A stretch of 8,448 nt of DNA. It comes from Ardenticatenia bacterium. GTDB lineage: Bacteria; Chloroflexota; Anaerolineae; Aggregatilineales; Ch27. The translations under genes were made by a program, and so were the position numbers. Shown here piece after piece: positions 1 through 5,521 of the stretch. The notes under the pieces were generated by a model. That model did not search any database, was not told the DNA's origin, and saw nothing but the letters and a program-made list of their open reading frames with translations. Positions within the stretch are counted from its first letter, which is position 1, and every line of letters starts with the position of its first letter. The stretch is from positions 1-8,448 of the forward strand of contig JALSTC010000682.1 of assembly GCA_026983935.1 (NCBI GenBank), in the 5' to 3' direction.

Positions 1-2
1 TG

Positions 3-758
3 TTTGATTTTGACGGCACGATCTCCGTCATTCGTCAGGGCTGGGAAAAGATCATGATCCCCCTGATGGTGGAGATGATCTGCGATGGTGCTCCCCCGCC
101 TCCGGGACTTGAGGCCGAGGTGGCGGCATATGTGGATCGCTCGACGGGCATTCTCACCATCAAGCAGATGCGCTGGCTGGAGGCAGCGGTGCGCCGCTAC
201 GGGCTGGCGAAATCTCCCAAAACCGCCCGCGAGTATAAGCGGATTTATAATGAACGCCTGCTGCGTCCTGTGCGCCAGCGGCTGGCCCGCATTGATCAGG
301 GAGGCGATCAGCAGGCGCGTGATGCACTGATGATTGCCGGGGCACGTGCCTTCTTGCAGGGCCTCCATGACCGGGGCGTTGACCTGTATCTGGCCAGCGG
401 CACCGACCATGTCTATGTGCTGGAAGAAGCGGCAGCGCTGGGTGTCGCCGATTTTTTTGGCGAGCACATTTATGGCGCAAAGGATGACACCGAGGCCTTC
501 ACCAAGGAACGAATCATCCAGCGGATACTGGAGGACAACCATCTGCGCGGCGAGGAGCTGTTGGTTGTGGGGGATGGCCCGGTGGAAATCCGCCATGCCA
601 GGGCGCGGGATGCGGTGGCGCTGGGGGTGGCCGCTGATGAAGTTCGGCGGCAGGGGCTTGCGCCCCGCAAGCGTGAGCGCCTGATAGAAGCCGGCGCCGA
701 TCTGATCATCACGGATTTCCTGCATCATGAGCAGCTCCTGTCCTATCTCCTTGCGTGA
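3..758 (+). CDS. HAD-superfamily hydrolase (probable phosphatase), 5' end missing
   Basis: The open frame runs from the left edge and is already coding at base 3, so the true start lies upstream; 251 residues are visible. The first visible residues are FDFDGT, HAD motif I, with the nucleophile and acid/base aspartates at visible residues 2 and 4. A helical cap-like stretch follows (about residues 18-110). Motif II is LASGT at about 130-134, the motif III lysine is probably K168 in TKERI, and motif IV is VGDGPVE at about 189-195. Motif IV has one Asp and then Glu rather than a second Asp. These motifs support a Mg-dependent phosphohydrolase of the phosphoglycolate/sugar-phosphate type; the substrate cannot be told. 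Only a few N-terminal residues should be missing. The ATG at 54 lies after motif I and would remove the nucleophile, so it is not the start. No functional link to the mtn operon is visible. Confidence 0.85.
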   Translation, partial: FDFDGTISVIRQGWEKIMIPLMVEMICDGAPPPPGLEAEVAAYVDRSTGILTIKQMRWLEAAVRRYGLAKSPKTAREYKRIYNERLLRPVRQRLARIDQGGDQQARDALMIAGARAFLQGLHDRGVDLYLASGTDHVYVLEEAAALGVADFFGEHIYGAKDDTEAFTKERIIQRILEDNHLRGEELLVVGDGPVEIRHARARDAVALGVAADEVRRQGLAPRKRERLIEAGADLIITDFLHHEQLLSYLLA

Positions 759-767
759 GATGCAGGG

Positions 768-797
768 TGGACAGGCATCGGGTCCATGTGCTATATT
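768..797 (+). promoter_or_regulatory. Predicted promoter of the MarR-family gene
   Basis: A -35-like TGGACA (768-773, 5 of 6 to consensus) is followed after 18 bases by a -10-like TATATT (792-797, 5 of 6). Transcription should begin near 803-805, inside the inverted repeat at 797-808. This is the only good hexamer pair between the HAD gene and marR. Confidence 0.55.
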
Positions 798-808
798 TGT
801 ATGTACAA
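797..808. promoter_or_regulatory. Inverted-repeat operator candidate upstream of marR
   Basis: TTGTA-TG-TACAA is a perfect 5-bp inverted repeat with a 2-base spacer, overlapping the end of the -10 hexamer and the expected transcription start. MarR dimers typically bind short AT-rich palindromes in this position to repress their own gene. The extended sequence 798-811 recurs, inverted, at 1275-1288 downstream of the same gene, which makes a specific regulator site much more likely than chance. Confidence 0.6.
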
Positions 809-828
809 GCACCTGAGGAGGTGTGATC

Positions 829-1257
829 GTGCCAGCGCTGCAGTCGTTGCTGTGTAACTGTCTGTACTTCACTGCCAATGCGCTTACTCGTGTGATCACC
901 AGGATGGCTGAGGAGGAATTCAGCGTCACGGGTGTTTCGCCTTCACATGCATTTTTGCTGCTGCTGGTGGACGCGACCCCCGGCATCACGCCAACAGCGC
1001 TGGCAAGGGAGCTGCACCTGGCCCCTTCCACCGTAACGCGCTTCATTGACAAGCTGGCGCACAAGGGACTGCTGAAAAGGCAGGTAGATGGACGCACGAC
1101 CGGCATCTATCCCACCGAAAAAGGGCGCGCGTTGAAAGAGCCGATATACGAGGCCTGGCACAGGCTGTTTGAGCGCTACAGCGCCGTGCTCGGCGAAGAC
1201 TTCAGCCGCGAACTGACGCACATGCTGGATGAAGCGGCCCACAAATTGGAAGGTTAG
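829..1257 (+). CDS. MarR-family transcriptional regulator
   Basis: A 142-residue winged-helix DNA-binding protein of normal MarR length. GTG at 829 is preferred because GGAGG (817-821) lies 7 bases upstream; an in-frame GTG at 823 is only 1 base from it. An N-terminal dimerisation helix contains C9 and C11. The helix-turn-helix covers about residues 53-80 (TPTALARELHLAPSTVTRFI region, recognition helix at S67-K75), and the wing is DGRTTGIYPTEKGR at 87-100. C-terminal helices (about 104-141) complete the dimer interface. The ligand is unknown. C9 falls near the reactive cysteine of OhrR-type MarR proteins (LCFALY versus LCNCLY here), so thiol sensing is possible but inferred. Promoter and operator placement imply autorepression, and a second operator copy lies past the stop. 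The gene that would normally be its target is missing or replaced. Confidence 0.9.
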   Translation: MPALQSLLCNCLYFTANALTRVITRMAEEEFSVTGVSPSHAFLLLLVDATPGITPTALARELHLAPSTVTRFIDKLAHKGLLKRQVDGRTTGIYPTEKGRALKEPIYEAWHRLFERYSAVLGEDFSRELTHMLDEAAHKLEG

Positions 1258-1274
1258 TTTTTTACTTCATTTGT

Positions 1275-1289
1275 TGCTTGTACATACAT
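1275..1289. promoter_or_regulatory. Second MarR operator candidate, in front of the transposase remnant
   Basis: Bases 1275-1288 are identical to the reverse complement of 798-811 (TGCTTGTACATACA). The core is TTGTA-CA-TACAT (1278-1289), so the second half-site has one mismatch. It lies 48 bases upstream of the ATG at 1337, a usual repressor position. Only weak hexamers are seen around it (TTTACT 1261-1266, 18-base gap, TACATT 1285-1290). A further small inverted repeat, CGTTC-N5-GAACG, is at 1298-1312. Confidence 0.5.
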
Positions 1290-1336
1290 TTTTCCGCCGT
1301 TCGTTGTGAACGTTCAATCCAAAAGGAGAAACAGAC

Positions 1337-1690
1337 ATGAAAGGCTATGAAGTGTTCAAGACCGATGCCACAAACGGCAGCTTTGAATACTGGGCCACCA
1401 GTGTGCTTGACATGACATTGGAAGCGTGTGCCTTTCATGCCCTGGACGCCTGGCAGGTGGAAGTCTATCATCGTGGCCTCAAGCAATTCACTGGCATCGA
1501 GCGGGGTCAATTTCGACTCGAAATCTCGCAGCACAATCACATTGGGTTGGCTATTCGTGCCTTTGTGCGTCTGGAAGCTCATCGGCTTCATACTGGCACA
1601 TCCTGGTTTCAATCCAAAACGCAGATCATTCGCGAGGCCGTTCGTGCTTATCTCGCCCAACCGCTTTTGACCTCAGGGTCAACGGTGTAA
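1337..1690 (+). pseudogene. C-terminal fragment of a DDE transposase (IS4/IS701-like)
   Basis: A 117-codon frame resembling only the last third of an IS transposase. Recognisable parts are NGSFEYWAT (14-21), the WQVEVYHRGLKQ segment (39-50) carrying the probable third catalytic acid E42 with R46 and K49, GIERGQ (53-58), HNHIGLAIRAFVRLE (67-81) and TSWFQSKTQIIREAVRAYL (88-106). The two upstream catalytic aspartates and the N-terminal DNA-binding part are absent, so it cannot transpose. The exact IS family is uncertain. It has an unusually good translation start: AGGAG at 1324-1328, 8 bases before ATG. That start and the MarR operator upstream probably belong to another gene whose body was lost when IS material joined at about codons 2-5. 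The alternative is a domesticated small protein. No terminal inverted repeats or target duplication were identified. Confidence 0.7.
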
Positions 1691-1761
1691 CTCCTGTTAT
1701 TGCGAATACAAAGTCATCTCCCATTTAGTTGCAAAAGCCAGAAAATGTTGTATCATAAATA

Positions 1762-1776
1762 TGAAATTAAATTTCA
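1762..1776. promoter_or_regulatory. RpiR-type operator 1 (TGAAAT-TAA-ATTTCA)
   Basis: A perfect 6-bp inverted repeat with a 3-base spacer, at the predicted transcription start. RpiR/MurR-family regulators commonly bind AT-rich palindromes with GAAA/TTTC arms. The same repeat recurs 72 bases downstream, next to the rpiR-type gene itself. Confidence 0.65.
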
Positions 1777-1833
1777 CACATGGCGGTGTGAGAGCCGTTT
1801 TTCGCGCGTTTTTGTGAAATTCTCCGTGATAAG

Positions 1834-1848
1834 TGAAATAAAATTTCA
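1834..1848. promoter_or_regulatory. RpiR-type operator 2 (TGAAAT-AAA-ATTTCA), flush with the start codon
   Basis: It has the same perfect arms as operator 1 and a 3-base spacer. Its last base is immediately before the ATG at 1849. Centre-to-centre distance from operator 1 is 72 bases, close to seven helical turns, which would suit cooperative binding by a SIS-domain tetramer. It occupies the place where a ribosome binding site would be. Confidence 0.65.
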
Positions 1849-2709
1849 ATGATTGTCTCTGATGCCCCACCAAATCCCCTGGATGTGATACGTGAACGCT
1901 ACGATGCGCTGTCTGCTGCCGAGCGCAAAGTGGCGGATTATGTGCTGGAACATGCCGCCGATGTAGCCCCCGCGCCGATTTCGGACACGGCGCACAGCGC
2001 TGGCGTCAGCGAGGCAACCGTCGTGCGATTCTGCCGCTCGCTGGGCTATAAGGGGTATCTGGAATTCAAGTTTGGCCTGGCCTATAACCTCAGCGATCCC
2101 GTGCAGGCCCTGCATGATGAAATCCGCGAGGGTGACACCACCGCCGAGATTGCGCGGAAGACGATCACCTCCGGGATCACCGCCCTGCAGCACACCCTTA
2201 ATATGCTCGACTACAACGCGCTGGCGCAGGCAGTTGATGCTGTCTCCAACGCCCGCCAGACGCTGATCATCGGTGTGGGCACCTCTGTTCCCTTCGCCAT
2301 AGACCTCTATAACAAACTTATGCGGCTTGACCTCAACTGCCAGGCCATCACCGATCCCTATCTCCAACTCATGAAAATTGCCCTGCTCGATGAGCGGGAT
2401 GTGGTCATTGCGCTGTCTCACACGGGGGCGTCCATAGACCCGGTGAACGCGCTGCGGCGGGCGCGCGAGAAAGGCGCGCAGGCGATTGCCATCACCGGCT
2501 CTGCCTTCTCCCCGCTGACCCAGCAGGCCGACATCGTCCTCCTGTACGGCGTGCGTGAGACCCGTCTGGAGGCGGTCATCGCCCGGCTGGCACTGCTGGC
2601 CGTCAGTGACGCGCTCTATATGGCGCTGGCAATGCAGAACATCGAACAGACCAACCGGAACGAAAAGAACATCTGGCAGCTTGTTCTGGATAAAGTGACC
2701 GGTATTTAG
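1849..2709 (+). CDS. RpiR/MurR-family regulator with SIS domain
   Basis: A 286-residue regulator of typical length. The N-terminal HTH_6 domain is about residues 10-80: the LSAAERKVADYVLEH helix, then the helix-turn-helix GVSEATVVRFCRSLGYKGY at 52-70. The C-terminal SIS sugar-phosphate isomerase fold is about 125-255, with IGVGTS (141-146) and ALSHTGAS (188-195) as the expected phosphosugar-binding loops. It probably senses a phosphorylated sugar made by the operon, for example methylthioribose 1-phosphate or the ribulose 1-phosphate form, and controls its own promoter through the two palindromes. The ATG at 1849 has no Shine-Dalgarno sequence because the operator fills that space. The only nearby alternative is GTG at 1885, which also lacks one and would clip the first helix. 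Translation may be leaderless or SD-independent. It is followed at 140 bases by the binding-protein gene. Confidence 0.9.
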   Translation: MIVSDAPPNPLDVIRERYDALSAAERKVADYVLEHAADVAPAPISDTAHSAGVSEATVVRFCRSLGYKGYLEFKFGLAYNLSDPVQALHDEIREGDTTAEIARKTITSGITALQHTLNMLDYNALAQAVDAVSNARQTLIIGVGTSVPFAIDLYNKLMRLDLNCQAITDPYLQLMKIALLDERDVVIALSHTGASIDPVNALRRAREKGAQAIAITGSAFSPLTQQADIVLLYGVRETRLEAVIARLALLAVSDALYMALAMQNIEQTNRNEKNIWQLVLDKVTGI

Positions 2710-2718
2710 TCATGGCCG

Positions 2719-2735
2719 AAATGCCATCGGCATTT
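2719..2735 (+). other. Stem-loop after the rpiR-type gene
   Basis: AAATGCC-ATC-GGCATTT forms a perfect 7-bp stem with a 3-base loop, 9 bases after the regulator stop. It is followed by GAGGGAAGG rather than a run of T, so it is not a classical intrinsic terminator. It may attenuate, mark an RNA processing point, or protect the downstream message. Confidence 0.5.
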
Positions 2736-2740
2736 GAGGG

Positions 2741-2749
2741 AAGGAGGTG
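2741..2749 (+). promoter_or_regulatory. Orphan perfect Shine-Dalgarno sequence in the binding-protein leader
   Basis: AAGGAGGTG pairs over 9 bases with the usual 3' end of 16S rRNA, yet no ATG, GTG or TTG lies at a working distance; the GTG at 2747 overlaps it. It begins 5 bases after the 2719-2735 stem and about 100 bases before the binding-protein start, which has its own AAGGAG. The arrangement recalls the mRNA-stabilising 'STAB-SD' of Bacillus cry genes. Confidence 0.35.
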
Positions 2750-2849
2750 TCTATAGGCAGGCTGAGCTGGTTTTCCCGGTTACTTTCTTCTTTCGTTTGC
2801 AGGCCGATAGACAACGTAAGACGGCAACCCTTTTCAAGGAGCAATACAC

Positions 2850-3929
2850 ATGAATAAAGAAGGCATGAGCCGCCGCGAATTCCTGATGAGCAGTTTTCTG
2901 TTGAGCGCGGGCGTGGCTGCGCCCACCGTGCTCTCTCTGCTGGATGCCCGCCGTGCCATGGCCCAGGACCGCCCACTGCGTGCCGCAATGTCGAACGCCG
3001 GGCTGGCCGTGACCTGGTGCGCTCAGGGTAAAGATACCGCCGAGCTGTGGGGCGAGTGGCTGGGCGTGGAGATCACCTGGTTCGACGGTGCGCTGGATAC
3101 TTCTATCCAGCGTTCTGCTGTAGACCAGATCGCCACCCAGGACTGGGACTTCGTCGCCATCCAGCCGCTCAGCATTGGCGCACTGGTGGAGCCGATCCAG
3201 GCCATGATTGACCGCGGCATCCCCGTGATTGATATGGATACGCTGATTGCCCCCTTCCCGCAAATGCAGGATATGGGCATCTTCACTTTCATCGCTCCCG
3301 ACAACGTTTTCATGTCTGAGGCCGTCGTCCAGAAACTGGTGGACAAGATGGGCGGCGAAGGCAAGATCGCCATGACGTGGGGGTCGCTGGGCCACACCGG
3401 TGCACAGGGCCGCGCCCAGGGCTTCTACAATGTGATCAATAAGTACCCGGACATCGAGGTGGTGGACGACCAGCCTGCTGACTGGGACGTGACCCGTGTG
3501 GCCGACATCTGGGAAAGCCTGCTCAATCGTCACGGCGACCTGAAGGCCGGCTTCCTCCACAACGACGATATGGCGCTGGCCGCCCGGCAGGTCGTGCAGA
3601 ACGCCGGTCTGGGAGACCAGATTTTCATCGGCGGCATTGACGGCATGACCGGCGCGATTGACGCCGTTCTGGATGGGCGTCTGGTGGCAACGGCCCGCAA
3701 CTCTGCGCCGCGTATCCATGGCGGGGCTGTGCTGGCTGGCTGGTTCGCCGCCATGATGGGTGATGACGCCCGTGAGCAGATTCCGGACTTCATCCTGGCC
3801 GACGGCCCGGCGATCTTCGCCGATGTGGATGATAACCCCGAGTTCGCGGATGAACCCTGGAAGCTGCGCGGCTACGGCATGAGCACCGCCCCCGGCCTGC
3901 GCTGGCTGCAGGAGCAGTTGATCTTCTAG
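2850..3929 (+). CDS. Sugar ABC transporter substrate-binding protein, Tat-exported
   Basis: A 359-residue periplasmic-binding-protein type I (RbsB/Peripla_BP_4-like). The ATG at 2850 has AAGGAG (2836-2841) 8 bases upstream. The N-terminus carries a twin-arginine motif SRREFLM (7-13), a hydrophobic stretch (about 14-31) and a likely cleavage site AMA|Q at 38/39. No lipobox cysteine is visible, so the mature protein should be soluble rather than lipid-anchored. The ligand-binding fold covers about 42-340: WFDGALDTSIQRSAVDQIA (77-95) is the usual first-lobe helix, IPVIDMD (124-130) a hinge-side strand, and GFLHNDDMALAARQVV followed by IFIGGIDG the second lobe. It would deliver a sugar to the ATPase and permease encoded next. 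A methylthioribose-like ligand is inferred only from mtnK and mtnA downstream. The usual ribose/xylose families are alternatives. Confidence 0.9.
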   Translation: MNKEGMSRREFLMSSFLLSAGVAAPTVLSLLDARRAMAQDRPLRAAMSNAGLAVTWCAQGKDTAELWGEWLGVEITWFDGALDTSIQRSAVDQIATQDWDFVAIQPLSIGALVEPIQAMIDRGIPVIDMDTLIAPFPQMQDMGIFTFIAPDNVFMSEAVVQKLVDKMGGEGKIAMTWGSLGHTGAQGRAQGFYNVINKYPDIEVVDDQPADWDVTRVADIWESLLNRHGDLKAGFLHNDDMALAARQVVQNAGLGDQIFIGGIDGMTGAIDAVLDGRLVATARNSAPRIHGGAVLAGWFAAMMGDDAREQIPDFILADGPAIFADVDDNPEFADEPWKLRGYGMSTAPGLRWLQEQLIF

Positions 3930-3946
3930 TCATGCTGTACGGCATC

Positions 3947-3976
3947 GTCGGTGACGGCACGCACGCCGTCACCGAC
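3947..3976 (+). other. Perfect 12-bp intercistronic stem-loop
   Basis: GTCGGTGACGGC and its exact reverse complement flank a 6-base loop (ACGCAC). It lies 17 bases after the binding-protein stop and 63 before the ATPase start. No T-tract follows, so it is unlikely to be a full intrinsic terminator. It fits the known role of stems between binding-protein and membrane-component genes in ABC operons: blocking 3' decay so that more binding protein than transporter is made. Confidence 0.65.
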
Positions 3977-4039
3977 AGCCCTGCCGCGGCCTATGCAAAA
4001 CGGGTCATGTAACGCTGGTTAGACTGAAGGAGCAGCACT

Positions 4040-5521
4040 TTGAGTTCCCCACCGATCATTGAACTCAAAAACATCTCCAAACGATTCCGCACCCTGCAAG
4101 CCCTGGACAGCGTGGATTTTGACCTGCGTGAAGGGGAAGTGCATGCCCTGGTCGGGGAAAACGGCGCGGGCAAAAGCACCCTGATGCGCATCCTGGCCGG
4201 TATCTATACCGAGTATGAGGGCGAGTATTTCCTTAACGGCGAGCGCATGCAGCTCCACTCCCCCAAAGATGCGCTGCTGCGCGGCATTGGCATGATTCAC
4301 CAGGAATTGAGCGTGATCCCCGATCTTTCCGTGGCAGAGAATGTGTTCCTGGGCGACCAGCCCACCACGCCCTGGGGCAAGATCGACTGGAAGAAGATGA
4401 ACGCCGTTGCCTATGAGGAACTCGCCAGGCTGGGTTTTGAAATCGATGTGCGGCGGCCCCTACGGGAGTATTCGCTGGGCATCCAGCAGGTCGTGGAAGT
4501 GCTGCGCGTGATCCTTTCCGGGGCGCGTGTGCTGATCATGGATGAGCCGACTTCCGCCCTTTCCCCTGCAGAAGTGGCGCGCTTGCTCGAACTGGTCGGC
4601 CAGCTCCGGCGTGACAACCGCAGTATTATTTACATCTCGCACTTTCTGGAGGAAGTGATGCAGGTGGCCGACCGGATCACCGTCCTGCGCGACGGGAAAA
4701 AAGTGGCGACGGTCGCCCGCGAAGAGACGGAGATGGGACGGTTGATCTCGCTGATTCTGGGGCGCGAGGCCAATGCCACCCTGCCGCCCGCCGTTGAAGT
4801 GCCCGATCACGATCATGTCATGCTGCGTGTGAAAGACCTCACCGCCGACGTCTTTTCCGATGTCAATCTGGTTGTGGACGTAGGTGAGATCGTCGGGCTG
4901 TACGGGGCTATCGGCGCGGGGCATTTTGATGTGGCGCGGGCTATTTTTGGCATGTATCGCGTGGACAGCGGCTCCATCACAGTAGATGGGCACACTTTTC
5001 CACTGAACCATTCCGCCCAGTATGCGATCCGGCACGGCGTGGCCTATGCCACAGAATCGCGGCGCAAGAGCCTGTTTATGGATGAGCCGAATTATAAGAA
5101 TATTTCCCTGCCGCATCTGGCCCGGATTGCCCCCGTCGTGCCGGATGTGAACCGAGAGGTGGAGATTGCCCGTCGGGCGATGGAAATGGTCAATGTCCAG
5201 CCGCCCAATCCGCTGAATCCCGTCGGGAAGCTGAGCGGCGGCAACCAGCAAAAAGTGGCCATTGCCCGCTGGCTGACCTTCCCGCCGAAAATCTTTGTGA
5301 CCAGCGAACCCACGCGCGGCATGGATGTCGGCGCGAAGAGCGAGGTGCTGGGCATCCTGCGCAATATGCGCAATGAGGGCTACGGCGTGCTGGTGGTTTC
5401 CTCGGAGCCGGAGACCGTTCTTTCTATTGCTGACCGTGTGGTAGTGATGTCGCACGGTCGGATCGTCGCCCGGATGGAGAACACAAATCTCGACAAAGAA
5501 ACCCTGATGAGGATGATATGA
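4040..5521 (+). CDS. Sugar ABC transporter ATP-binding protein, two NBDs (RbsA/MglA-like)
   Basis: A 493-residue tandem ABC ATPase, the usual length for carbohydrate-uptake CUT2 transporters. The start is a TTG at 4040 with AAGGAG (4027-4032) 7 bases upstream. NBD1 is complete: Walker A GENGAGKST (39-47), Q-loop around Q88, signature YSLGIQQ (144-150), Walker B VLIMDEPTSAL (D168, E169) and switch H201. NBD2 is degenerate: its Walker A place reads GAIGAGHFD (289-297) without Lys-Ser/Thr, as is usual for RbsA-type proteins. Its signature LSGGNQQ (398-404) is intact, but Walker B reads IFVTSEPTRG, with Ser422 where Asp is expected before catalytic Glu423. ATP hydrolysis would then rest mainly on NBD1. 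The end overlaps the permease start in ATGA, showing translational coupling. Confidence 0.93.
   Translation: MSSPPIIELKNISKRFRTLQALDSVDFDLREGEVHALVGENGAGKSTLMRILAGIYTEYEGEYFLNGERMQLHSPKDALLRGIGMIHQELSVIPDLSVAENVFLGDQPTTPWGKIDWKKMNAVAYEELARLGFEIDVRRPLREYSLGIQQVVEVLRVILSGARVLIMDEPTSALSPAEVARLLELVGQLRRDNRSIIYISHFLEEVMQVADRITVLRDGKKVATVAREETEMGRLISLILGREANATLPPAVEVPDHDHVMLRVKDLTADVFSDVNLVVDVGEIVGLYGAIGAGHFDVARAIFGMYRVDSGSITVDGHTFPLNHSAQYAIRHGVAYATESRRKSLFMDEPNYKNISLPHLARIAPVVPDVNREVEIARRAMEMVNVQPPNPLNPVGKLSGGNQQKVAIARWLTFPPKIFVTSEPTRGMDVGAKSEVLGILRNMRNEGYGVLVVSSEPETVLSIADRVVVMSHGRIVARMENTNLDKETLMRMI

Larger units (their letters stand above)
1691..1848 (+). promoter_or_regulatory. AT-rich control region of the rpiR operon, with a predicted promoter
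   Basis: This 158-base intergenic stretch is clearly richer in A and T than the genes. The best promoter is TTGCAA (1729-1734), a 16-base gap, then TATCAT (1751-1756, 5 of 6 to consensus), which puts the transcription start near 1763, at the first operator. A 6-bp stem TCACAC-N6-GTGTGA (1774-1791) overlaps the end of that operator. A lone half-site TGAAAT occurs at 1815-1820. TAAAAT at 1839-1844 could be a -10 for a leaderless transcript starting at about 1850, but no matching -35 was seen. Confidence 0.5.

Noticed and set aside
54..758. ATG at 54 as the start of the HAD gene
   Set aside because: The frame is open and coding upstream with the essential FDFDGT motif at 3-20, so the gene is truncated by the window edge.
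1691..1848. SAM riboswitch or T-box ahead of a methionine-salvage operon
   Set aside because: The leader is short and shows only palindromes and a 6-bp stem. I see no multi-helix riboswitch layout and no terminator with a T-tract.
2712..2756. 14-codon ATG frame after the rpiR stop
   Set aside because: It has no Shine-Dalgarno sequence and is taken up by the hairpin and SD-like block.
2751..3719. 322-codon minus-strand open frame opposite the binding protein
   Set aside because: No domain or start signal is seen, and the composition is that of antisense to a GC-rich gene. The + strand gene has clear motifs and a ribosome binding site.
3932..4012. 26-codon open frame after the binding-protein stop
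   Set aside because: It has no ribosome binding site (the nearest GGAG is 17 bases away), and its apparent coding content is explained by the perfect stem-loop inside it.
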